Part shown: in pieces, positions 1 to 5,529 of the stretch
Numbering within the stretch: the stretch's first letter is position 1
How the letters are laid out: each line of letters begins with the position of its first letter
Assembly (NCBI GenBank): GCA_049965935.1
Contig: JBMFVP010000051.1
Coordinates: 1-12,474 of the forward strand
Origin: Thermocladium sp049965935
Lineage (GTDB): Archaea; Thermoproteota; Thermoprotei; Thermoproteales; Thermocladiaceae
DNA: 12,474 nt
Reading direction: 5' to 3'
Position numbers and translations under genes: made by a program
The notes under the pieces: model-generated
Database searches by the model: none
Told to the model about the DNA's origin: nothing
Seen by the model: only the letters and a program-made list of their open reading frames with translations

Positions 1-2
1 GC

Positions 3-149
3 GTCAAACTTGGTGCTTATGCGGAGTACGTTCTTAATAATTTCTTCGACGGATTTAACGGAAAGAAAACTAGCCAGTCTTATACTAAAAGTAAGTTATA
101 TCTGGACCATTTCTTTACAAATTGTATGAAAAAGCATTCACAACAGTAA
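3..149 (+). CDS. C-terminal fragment of an unidentified protein (5' end outside window)
   Basis: This frame is open from the window edge to a TAA at 147-149 and encodes the last 48 residues of a protein. The fragment starts VKLGAYAEYVLNNFF, is lysine- and aromatic-rich, and ends in a basic tail (CMKKHSQQ). The composition looks protein-like, while the other two plus-strand frames give less convincing peptides. I do not recognise the family. Its codons are more A+T-rich than those of genes further right, which may point to a mobile or defence-related origin. It lies directly upstream of an A+T-rich spacer and a CRISPR-repeat-like sequence, so a cas gene is conceivable, but no Cas motif is visible in the fragment. 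Confidence 0.45.
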   Translation, partial: VKLGAYAEYVLNNFFDGFNGKKTSQSYTKSKLYLDHFFTNCMKKHSQQ

Positions 150-200
150 TCTAAACTATTTATAGGGAAGTTGCTTTAGAATATATTATTAAATTACTAT

Positions 201-229
201 TTTTGTAGAATCTACAAAAGAATTGAAAC
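201..229 (+). repeat. Single CRISPR-repeat-like sequence with an internal palindrome
   Basis: Positions 201-219 form a perfect 9-bp inverted repeat, TTTTGTAGA / TCTACAAAA, with a 1-nt spacer. It runs into GAATTGAAAC at 220-229. Crenarchaeal CRISPR repeats commonly end in ATTGAAAC or ATTGAAAG, the 8-nt crRNA 5' handle, and stretches like AATCTACAAAAGAATTGAAAC resemble those repeats. The 150-200 stretch upstream is A+T-rich like a leader. No second copy occurs downstream, so this is not an array. It could be a relic of one, a standalone repeat, or just a palindromic operator or terminator. Confidence 0.35.
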
Positions 230-298
230 GATTTTATCATTGGCAAATAATAAGTTTTATGGCCAGTTGGGGCTGTTTGGGATCTAGTTTAAGCAATT

Positions 299-308
299 GC
301 TTTAAATG
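299..308 (+). promoter_or_regulatory. TATA box of dcd
   Basis: GCTTTAAATG places a TTTAAA core at 301-306, which is 24-29 nt upstream of the ATG at 330. This is the spacing expected for a leaderless archaeal transcript starting at the ATG. It supports 330 rather than the upstream TTG at 315 as the start of dcd. Confidence 0.6.
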
Positions 309-329
309 GTTTAATTGCCTCGCTTCTGC

Positions 330-869
330 ATGATACTCTCGGGAGACGCAATTAATAGGTTAATAAAATCAGGTTCCTTAGTTATTGAACCGCTTTCCCC
401 TGATACCGTTAGGGAGAATGGGGTTGATCTCAGGGTGGGCAATCAATACGCCATCTACTCATTTAATGATCAAGTAATTGATCCCTGTAATCTAGATAAT
501 GCGAGGGAGCTCTATAGTATAGTGGAGGCCAAGGATGGCAAGATAGTTGTTCCCCCCCGAAACTTCGTGCTCCTCACCACTACCGAGTACGTGAAGTTCC
601 CAAGCAACGCAGTAGGTCTATGCAACTTGAGGAGCACGGTGGCTAGGTATGGGCTCTCGAGTCCCCCAACCGTTATAGATGCGGGTTTTGAGGGCAACGT
701 CACTATCGAGATAGTTAACTCCAGCAGTAATTACATAGTGCTGAGGCCCGGCATGAGGTTCCTCCACGTCGTTCTATCCACTATAGAGGGGGAGGCAAAG
801 TACGCCGGCAAGTACTTGGGGCAGCGGGGCGTAACTCCGCCTAAGGGTCTCCGTGACGAGTGCAAATAA
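330..869 (+). CDS. dcd: dCTP deaminase (possibly bifunctional dCTP deaminase/dUTPase)
   Basis: This 179-residue trimeric Dcd/Dut-fold enzyme deaminates dCTP to dUTP for thymidylate synthesis; some archaeal members also hydrolyse dUTP to dUMP. The N-terminus MILSGDAINRLIKSG is typical of the family. The active-site block has R101-S102 and R106 (LRSTVARYGL), D117 and G119, and the presumed catalytic Glu is E127 in NVTIEIVN. The C-terminal segment KYLGQRGVTPPK (161-172) matches the nucleotide-closing tail (usually KYQGQ.G.T). ATG 330 is preferred over TTG 315 because the family begins MILS and because of the TATA spacing. Whether it is mono- or bifunctional cannot be decided by eye. The next gene has its own promoter, so dcd is probably monocistronic. 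Confidence 0.9.
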   Translation: MILSGDAINRLIKSGSLVIEPLSPDTVRENGVDLRVGNQYAIYSFNDQVIDPCNLDNARELYSIVEAKDGKIVVPPRNFVLLTTTEYVKFPSNAVGLCNLRSTVARYGLSSPPTVIDAGFEGNVTIEIVNSSSNYIVLRPGMRFLHVVLSTIEGEAKYAGKYLGQRGVTPPKGLRDECK

Positions 870-881
870 ATGCATGGAAAG

Positions 882-890
882 CTATATTAA
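882..890 (+). promoter_or_regulatory. TATA box of the UPF0148 gene
   Basis: CTATATTAA lies about 22-30 nt upstream of the ATG at 912, consistent with an independent, leaderless transcript. No Shine-Dalgarno-like sequence precedes the ATG. Confidence 0.55.
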
Positions 891-911
891 CTATTCATTG
901 TCCGTAGATCC

Positions 912-1292
912 ATGAGCGGAGGCGATCCGGTTGTTAAGAGGATGGCTGAATTAATGAGGGAAGGCGCAGCATTAACGCAGTACGCGTGCCCTAATTGCGG
1001 GACTCCCCTTCTTCGCCTAAAGAATGGAAAGTACTACTGCGCCAAGTGCAGTAGGGAGGTAGTGCTGGTGAGGAGTGATGAGGAGGAAAAGACCGTATCC
1101 ATCAGGTACGGCTTAATCGGCGTACGCGACACCGTTTATGAGAAGGTAATGTCAGTATCAAGGGAACTTGAATCTGCGAGGGACCTTGACGACATCGATA
1201 AATCGATCACGGCACTCATCAATCTCCTACGCGCACTCGACATGCTTAACCACCTAATAACAGAGGAGAAGAGAAACAGGAGACCCCATTAA
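912..1292 (+). CDS. UPF0148 / Sjogren's autoantigen p27-like zinc-ribbon protein
   Basis: The 126-residue protein has an N-terminal helix (VVKRMAELMREGAALTQ) followed by a four-cysteine zinc ribbon: C26-P-N-C29 and C43-A-K-C46, with the family signature CPNCGTPLLRLKNGKYYC. This matches the archaeal UPF0148 family, related to the SSSCA1/autoantigen p27 domain. The rest (about 60-120) is charged and probably helical, and the protein ends in a basic tail (EEKRNRRPH). The biochemical role of the family is not established. The C-terminal region is longer than the minimal domain, possibly for protein-protein contacts. It is a single gene with its own TATA box. Family assignment is secure; function is unknown. 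Confidence 0.8.
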   Translation: MSGGDPVVKRMAELMREGAALTQYACPNCGTPLLRLKNGKYYCAKCSREVVLVRSDEEEKTVSIRYGLIGVRDTVYEKVMSVSRELESARDLDDIDKSITALINLLRALDMLNHLITEEKRNRRPH

Positions 1293-1883
1293 TTAGCCGA
1301 AACATTGGTCATGATTCATTGATGGCAATCACTTATTGATCAGTTCGTGGGTTCCAAATCACGCCTCATCACTTAATAACCATCATCACTCAAAACATGT
1401 ATTAAGCAATGAATTAAAACTTTCCCAGAGAATAATTTGATAATAAGAAGGACAGCAAGCCTCGTCTAGAGACTGGGATAAGGTTTTTAGCGATGGTTTC
1501 GTTATTATCCTGACCCTTCCTTAGTCATTTCGGGAAGGAAAAATGGGAGTCCACTCCCCCAACACCAGAGGGGAACGAGCAGCACTTGTGAAGCGTGAAT
1601 AACCCTCAAGACATCGGGGAACACCTACCGAATGATTTGGGAGAAGATCAGAATCCAAGCTATGTACCATACTATTAACACTTTATGTATCTATATTTAG
1701 GCATATGCATACCCTCCATTAGGAGGATTAGAACACTACTTGACTACCATTTAGTGCTCATAAGATTAGGGTTCAAAAGGAGGCGAAAAACCTCGTCCGT
1801 CAGGGTGGGGTAGTTCACATTCCCAAAATCCCATATTTCCCCTTACTTAATGAATCAACCTTAACTTTAATTATTGAGATTGA
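1293..1883. other. Gene-free intergenic stretch of about 590 nt with several hairpins
   Basis: No convincing reading frame is seen on either strand. Hairpin-forming inverted repeats are CCTTCC (1515-1520) with GGAAGG (1533-1538), GGGAGT (1545-1550) with ACTCCC (1553-1558), CCTCC (1713-1717) with GGAGG (1722-1726), and the strongest at 1791-1810. The 3' part resembles the right end of an IS200/IS605 element and is listed separately. The density of structure over 1450-1820 suggests a transcribed RNA or the remains of a mobile element rather than plain spacer. Confidence 0.5.
1779..1818 (+). mobile_element. IS200/IS605-like right-end (omega-RNA 3' end) hairpin, no transposase
   Basis: CCTCGTCC (1791-1798) pairs along its full length with GGGTGGGG (1803-1810) across the loop GTCA when read as plus-strand RNA, using three G-U wobbles; the DNA strands alone pair less well. 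TAGTTCAC follows at 1811-1818. A hairpin of the form CCCGTCC-loop-GGGCGGGG followed by GTTCAC or TTCAC is what I know from right ends of TnpB-encoding IS200/IS605 elements, where it forms the 3' end of the guide RNA. An alternative stem is GAGG (1780-1783) with CCTC (1791-1794). No tnpA or tnpB gene is present, so this would be a relic or solo end. The identification rests on recall of the motif. Confidence 0.4.
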
Positions 1884-3092
1884 TCAGCTTAATCCCTTTA
1901 TTGCCTTCTTTATAGCCTTAGCCGTATCCACTGCATCCGCCTCAGTGAAGAATGGAGAGACAAGTATGCCGAAGACATGGCTCGAAGCCCACTCCGCATT
2001 TGGAAGCGGCTTATACTCCACCTTCTTTCCATAGAAGGGGCAGGACCAGGGACACCCCATTCCATGCCCCCTCATTTCCTGGAATAACCTCGTCCTATAT
2101 AGAGGCACTGGGTAAGCGACAGTAACTGCCTTAATGCCCTCGGCCCTCACCGCATCAACCAATTTATCCCGATTTATGTGGACCTTATCGGAGAGGAGCA
2201 TCTGGTAAATGTGCCAGGCATGCCTCACGTGGGGCTTTGGGTGCGGCAGGATTAAGGAGTCATTATCTAGGTCGCTTAATTCCTCGGTCAACGCCTTCGC
2301 GTACCTAGCCTTATTCTCCATTATTTTCTCGATTCTACGCAGCTGCATGAGGCCCAGGGCGGCCTGGAACTCCGTTAATCTATAATTATAGCCGAGCACG
2401 TCGTAGTGATACTTCTCGGTCTCCCCGTGGCTCCTCAGCAGCTTCACTTGACTCGCTATATTGGAGTCATTAGTGGCAACGGCGCCGCCCTCCCCCGTGG
2501 TTATTGTCTTCGTTGGGTAAAAGCTATGGGTGCTGGCGTGCGCGATTCCCCCAGCCTTTCGACCCCTATACTCGGCGCCCAGGGACTGAGCCGTATCCTC
2601 AATTACGTGTATGCCTCTCTCCCTCGCGATCCTCATGAATTCATCCATCTCAGCCGGGTAACCAGCCAAGTGAACCACCAGTATGGCCTTCGTCTTATCG
2701 CTTATGACGGACTCAACGCTCGCTGGATCCAGGTTAAGGGTTTCCCTATCTATGTCCGCGAATATGGGCACAGCATTCGAGTGCAGAATCGTGGAGGCTG
2801 TTGCAACGAACGTGAAGGGAGTAGTCACAACCTCATCCCCCGGCCCAACCCCAATGGCCTTGAGCGCCAAGTGAATCGATGAGGTGCCATTGCTCGTCGT
2901 GAAGGCATGCCCAACACCCAGGTACTTGGCTAGCTCCTCCTCTAATTGGGCGTTATACTTGCCGTGAAGCGATGATAGATTCCCGCTCCTAATTATGTCG
3001 CCCACGAGCTTTATGTCCTCCTCCTCTATCCATGGCTTGAACTCGAGAGGATTACGCCTGACCGGTGAACCGCCGTTTATTGCTAACGACAT
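1884..3092 (-). CDS. DegT/DnrJ/EryC1-family PLP-dependent aminotransferase
   Basis: This 402-residue fold-type-I aminotransferase is of the kind that aminates keto-sugar nucleotides (AHBA synthase/ArnB/PseC relatives). Visible motifs are TSNGTSSIHLAL (66-77, phosphate-binding loop), GDEVVTTPFTFVAT (85-98), VIEDTAQSLGAEY with D166 facing the PLP pyridine nitrogen, YPTKTITTGEGGA with Schiff-base lysine K195, and GYNYRLTEFQAA (234-245). The segment near 346-358 contains C347-x3-C351 (GCPWSCPFYGKK), which is unusual and may belong to the substrate site. The substrate cannot be told from sequence; no sugar-nucleotide or glycosyltransferase genes are nearby. The gene lies 34 nt downstream of merR on the same strand. 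It may be co-transcribed with merR or have its own weak TATA box. Confidence 0.85.
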   Translation of the reverse strand: MSLAINGGSPVRRNPLEFKPWIEEEDIKLVGDIIRSGNLSSLHGKYNAQLEEELAKYLGVGHAFTTSNGTSSIHLALKAIGVGPGDEVVTTPFTFVATASTILHSNAVPIFADIDRETLNLDPASVESVISDKTKAILVVHLAGYPAEMDEFMRIARERGIHVIEDTAQSLGAEYRGRKAGGIAHASTHSFYPTKTITTGEGGAVATNDSNIASQVKLLRSHGETEKYHYDVLGYNYRLTEFQAALGLMQLRRIEKIMENKARYAKALTEELSDLDNDSLILPHPKPHVRHAWHIYQMLLSDKVHINRDKLVDAVRAEGIKAVTVAYPVPLYRTRLFQEMRGHGMGCPWSCPFYGKKVEYKPLPNAEWASSHVFGILVSPFFTEADAVDTAKAIKKAIKGLS

Positions 3093-3112
3093 GGGGATGC
3101 CCGGCCACTTGG

Positions 3113-3121
3113 CTTTATTAG
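3113..3121 (-). promoter_or_regulatory. Possible TATA box of the DegT aminotransferase gene
   Basis: On the minus strand, CTAATAAAG lies about 22-29 nt upstream of the ATG at 3092 in the 34-nt spacer after merR. No clear ribosome-binding site precedes the ATG, so a separate leaderless transcript is plausible in addition to read-through from merR. Confidence 0.35.
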
Positions 3122-3126
3122 TTTTG

Positions 3127-3471
3127 CTATAGTTTAATGGGTGACCCCTTCTCCTCCTGAAGCACGTCGCATGACAGTATTGATTCGCTGTAACGCCTAG
3201 TGTGCCTTATAGCTAATTGAATTACTTCCCTCACCTCGCCCCCATTCACCTCATATACCGCGTTCCTCCCGCTCCTAGTGTACCTAACTATTCCGCAATT
3301 CCTTAGGCAGGAGAGGTGATGGGACACGAGGGACTCCGACTTACCTATTCCAGCACTTATCTCCTGCACCGTTGACGCGCCCTTCTCCAGCAGGTGCAGC
3401 ACTATGCGGAGCCTCGTCTCATCGGCTAGGGCCGAGAAGAAGGACTCCAATTCACCTAAAAGTTCCTGCAT
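3127..3471 (-). CDS. merR: ArsR/SmtB-family metal-responsive repressor (MerR-type of the archaeal mer locus)
   Basis: This is a 114-residue winged-helix protein. An ArsR-like N-terminal helix (FFSALADETRLRIVLHLLEKG, 11-31) precedes the HTH, with recognition helix SESLVSHHLSCLRNCG (45-60) and a wing around 63-75 (RYTRSGRNAVYEV). The classical ArsR metal motif ELCVCDL is absent. Cysteines C55 and C59 sit on or beside the recognition helix, and C101 lies in the C-terminal helix; these are candidate Hg(II) ligands. In Sulfolobus the mer operon regulator is likewise an ArsR-type protein rather than a bacterial MerR. The gene is divergent from merH-merA, with an ArsR-like operator in the shared spacer, so it probably represses merHA and itself and releases on mercury. 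The gene name rests on this context. Confidence 0.75.
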   Translation of the reverse strand: MQELLGELESFFSALADETRLRIVLHLLEKGASTVQEISAGIGKSESLVSHHLSCLRNCGIVRYTRSGRNAVYEVNGGEVREVIQLAIRHTRRYSESILSCDVLQEEKGSPIKL

Positions 3472-3492
3472 TAACCGTGAATGGCTCCGCCT

Positions 3493-3502
3493 CTTAATAA
3501 AT
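3493..3502 (-). promoter_or_regulatory. TATA box of merR
   Basis: On the minus strand, ATTTATTAAG lies 22-31 nt upstream of the merR ATG at 3471, giving a leaderless merR mRNA. It faces away from the merH TATA box, with the putative operator between them. Confidence 0.55.
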
Positions 3503-3516
3503 GTTTTTTAGAAAAT

Positions 3517-3541
3517 CTGAACAATTATTCAACTGAACAAT
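3517..3541. promoter_or_regulatory. Putative ArsR/SmtB-type operator in the merR-merH spacer
   Basis: CTGAACAATTATTCA (3517-3531) contains the imperfect dyad TGAA-N6-TTCA typical of ArsR/SmtB-family 12-2-12 operators. The half-site CTGAACAAT is repeated directly at 3533-3541, 16 bp downstream, about one and a half helical turns. The second copy abuts the merH TATA/BRE region, so a bound repressor could block TBP/TFB recruitment. Binding by the adjacent ArsR protein is inferred. Confidence 0.55.
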
Positions 3542-3542
3542 A

Positions 3543-3552
3543 CTTATTAAAA
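3543..3552 (+). promoter_or_regulatory. TATA box of merHA
   Basis: CTTATTAAAA lies 21-30 nt upstream of the merH ATG at 3573. An SD-like GGAGAG occurs at 3560-3565, seven nt upstream of the ATG, so a short-leader transcript is also possible. Confidence 0.5.
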
Positions 3553-3572
3553 CCAACACGGAGAGTAAATAC

Positions 3573-3737
3573 ATGAAGCTAAGGGCAAGCATCAAATCAA
3601 CCCAATTAAGGTGCGAGAACTGCGGAGTAGAATTAAGCAGCGAAAACGTGTACGCTAGGGAAATCAAAGGCGAGACCCACTACTTCTGCTGCTCCCACTG
3701 CGCAGACGCATTCGAGAAGAGGACCATAAATGGCTAG
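3573..3737 (+). CDS. merH: MerH-like TRASH-domain metallochaperone
   Basis: This is a 54-residue protein. It carries a TRASH-type treble-clef metal site: C14-E-N-C17 paired with C40-S-H-C43, with an extra C39 and the typical aromatic context YFCCSHCADAF. The TRASH domain binds soft metals. In Sulfolobus solfataricus the small TRASH protein MerH is encoded with merA and is proposed to traffic Hg(II) and hand it to the regulator. Here it is the first gene behind the mer promoter and overlaps merA by 8 nt (merA ATG at 3730), so the two are translationally coupled. Start ATG 3573 is supported by the TATA spacing and by GGAGAG upstream. It is small and cysteine-dense with no signal peptide, so it acts in the cytoplasm. 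Confidence 0.8.
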   Translation: MKLRASIKSTQLRCENCGVELSSENVYAREIKGETHYFCCSHCADAFEKRTING

Positions 3738-5073
3738 GAAACTAATCATAATTGGAGCCGGAGCCGCCGGCTTCGCCGCAATGATTAGGGCAAACGAGTT
3801 AGGCGTCAAGCCAACCCTAATCGGGAAAGGCCCCATTGGAGGCACATGCGTAAACGTTGGCTGCGTCCCCACAAAGAAAATGCTCAGCATAGGCGAGGCC
3901 GCTGCCAAGCAGCCATGTGATCCATGCGTGCCGCCCCTCGAGGACGCGGTGAAGGCGAAGGATGCCCTCGTTGCCGCGTTGAGGAAGGCCAAGTACGAGG
4001 ACGTATTGGCGAGCTATGACGTGGAGTACATAGAGGGGCATGCCCACTTCGTTTCTCCACGGGCAATTAAGGTTAATGGTGAAACGCTGGAGGCGGAGAA
4101 ATTCATCGTAGCAACAGGCTCCTCCCCAATTATACCAGACATAAGGGGGCTCAGGGAGGCTGGGTACTGGACCAACGTGGAGGCGCTGTCCCCCAACAGG
4201 AGTGTGGAGTCCCTCATTGTGATAGGCGGACGCGCCCAGGCCCTGGAATTCGCCCAAATGTATAGGAGGCTTGGGACTGAGGTGGCGCTGCTTCAAAGGA
4301 GCCGCGTCCTAATACCTGACTGGGAGCCAGAGATATCCCTAGCCGCTGCAGAGGTGCTTCAGAGAGATGGCGTCGCTGTTCACCTCGGCACCTCAATTAA
4401 GGAGGTTAGGAGGAATGGAGAGGCAAAGATGGTGTCAACCAATCTAGGCGATGTGGAGGCGGATGAAGTGTTAATAGCCACGGGGCGAAGGCCCAACACG
4501 GATATTGGGCTTGACTTGGCCGGCGTCAAGCTGAGGGAGAACGGAGGCATATGGGTCACGGATTACTTGGCGACCAGTAACCCAAGTATCTACGCTGCTG
4601 GAGATGTATTGGGCGGCCCAATGCTTGAGGCGCTGGCCGGCAGGCAGGGCGCGTTGGCGGCCGAGAATGCATTAACGGGGTCCAGGAGGGGAATAGACTT
4701 GATGAGCGTCCCCAGGGCAATCTTCATTCAGCCAAATGCCGCCTCGGTTGGCCAACGATCAATTAATTCGCCTCCAGGCTCCAGGTGGAGCCTTATTCAC
4801 ATGAGGGACGTGGCGAAGGCCAATATCTTGGACTCAACGCTGGGACTAATAAAGATGGGAATAAACAGCGAGGGGAGGATAATTGGGGTACACATGCTTG
4901 GGGAGAACGCGGCCGAGGTTATTAATGAGGCTGCGCTGGCGATTAGGCTTGGGGCAACTATTGATGACCTGATAGAGACTATTCACGTGTTTCCAACCAT
5001 GGCTGAATCAATTAAGTTGGCCGCCATCTCGTTCAGGAGGGATGTCTCTAAGATGAGTTGCTGCGTCGATTAG
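3730..5073 (+). CDS. merA: Mercuric reductase
   Basis: This 447-residue NADPH/FAD disulfide oxidoreductase reduces Hg(II) to volatile Hg(0). It has the FAD Rossmann motif GAGAAG (9-14), redox pair C40/C45 in GGTCVNVGCVPTK, an NADPH-binding domain from about 161 (LIVIGGRAQALEFAQ), a second FAD motif IYAAGDV (287-293) and a C-terminal dimerisation domain. The diagnostic MerA tail SCC is present (C444, C445, four residues from the end); it passes Hg(II) to the other subunit's active site. Lipoamide dehydrogenases have a catalytic His before PTLSE. Here that position is F421 (VFPTMAE), where Tn501-type MerA has Tyr, so it is not a lipoamide dehydrogenase. There is no N-terminal heavy-metal domain, which MerH may replace. 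An additional C63-x2-C66 pair could bind Hg. Confidence 0.92.
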   Translation: MARKLIIIGAGAAGFAAMIRANELGVKPTLIGKGPIGGTCVNVGCVPTKKMLSIGEAAAKQPCDPCVPPLEDAVKAKDALVAALRKAKYEDVLASYDVEYIEGHAHFVSPRAIKVNGETLEAEKFIVATGSSPIIPDIRGLREAGYWTNVEALSPNRSVESLIVIGGRAQALEFAQMYRRLGTEVALLQRSRVLIPDWEPEISLAAAEVLQRDGVAVHLGTSIKEVRRNGEAKMVSTNLGDVEADEVLIATGRRPNTDIGLDLAGVKLRENGGIWVTDYLATSNPSIYAAGDVLGGPMLEALAGRQGALAAENALTGSRRGIDLMSVPRAIFIQPNAASVGQRSINSPPGSRWSLIHMRDVAKANILDSTLGLIKMGINSEGRIIGVHMLGENAAEVINEAALAIRLGATIDDLIETIHVFPTMAESIKLAAISFRRDVSKMSCCVD

Positions 5074-5529
5074 GGGGCGAAGGAAGCCGCATCCCAGGTA
5101 AGCATCGTTCCCGAGGATCCTGGCGGCGCGCCTATACTTAACCTCATCAAAGTCGAGGCCAAGGTCATGTAGAACCATGTTGAGGAGGAGGGTGGAGCTC
5201 GGGAGACCCATCCTAACACCCCTGAGCACCTGCATGAATGCATGCATGATGGCGACATTGCGCAATGCCTCCTCGCCCGTTGAGGCTGGCCTAGGTATGC
5301 GCCAAGGATTGAGGGAAATATTCCTAATGCGGATGGATGGGAGCCCCAACGCCCTCTCCAGGTACGGCTTCCTGAACAGCGATGCAGTATCCACAATATC
5401 TATTGCCCGCGGCTTCCCCAGTAATTCGGCGGAGGCGGTGCATTGATTCGTGAGTCGAGTCATTGCAACGCTTACCAGGGCGCCGCTCCACGTAACTAAT
5501 GCTATCACGTGCTCCCCACGCACCTCCAT
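5008..5529 (-). CDS. Uncharacterised protein, last gene of the HerA-like ATPase cassette
   Basis: This is a 173-residue protein of unknown family. It shows no membrane segment, no signal peptide, and only two cysteines (C30 and C147). The middle (about 88-130) looks helical and the C-terminus is charged (LRDIPPERDGGQLN). The N-terminal stretch HVIALVTWSGALVSVAM is hydrophobic and beta-like. The start ATG 5529 is preceded on the minus strand by GAGGGAG with a 5-nt spacer, a good ribosome-binding site. It lies 25 nt inside the upstream ATPase gene, so translation is probably coupled. The 3' end runs 66 nt antisense into merA. Because HerA often pairs with NurA nuclease I looked for NurA motifs (DGS plus later acidic residues) and found none convincing. 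Function unknown. Confidence 0.65.
   Translation of the reverse strand: MEVRGEHVIALVTWSGALVSVAMTRLTNQCTASAELLGKPRAIDIVDTASLFRKPYLERALGLPSIRIRNISLNPWRIPRPASTGEEALRNVAIMHAFMQVLRGVRMGLPSSTLLLNMVLHDLGLDFDEVKYRRAARILGNDAYLGCGFLRPLIDAATHLRDIPPERDGGQLN

Noticed and set aside
315..329. TTG at 315 as the start of dcd
   Set aside because: It adds five residues not found in the family, while ATG 330 gives the usual MILS start and ideal distance from the TATA box.
1522..1590. Short reading frame SPNTRGERAALVKRE before a stop at 1588-1590, considered as a tnpB 3' remnant
   Set aside because: It is only 22 codons after an in-frame stop at 1522-1524, shows no TnpB zinc-finger or catalytic motif, and I could not confirm that this tail belongs to the family. 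The hairpin at 1791-1810 is the better mobile-element evidence.
1765..1790. GGGTTCAAAAGG resembling a tRNA T-loop
   Set aside because: No acceptor stem, D-arm or anticodon arm can be built around it.
2406..2882. Long open frame on the plus strand inside the aminotransferase gene (158 codons)
   Set aside because: It is antisense to a gene with clear DegT motifs, shows no recognisable domain and has no promoter; it is a by-product of codon bias. The same applies to the plus-strand frames inside the cassette and the minus-strand frames inside merA.
5008..5529. The 173-aa protein as a NurA nuclease partner of the HerA-like ATPase
   Set aside because: The NurA N-terminal DGS motif and later conserved acidic residues are not seen, and it is shorter than typical NurA.
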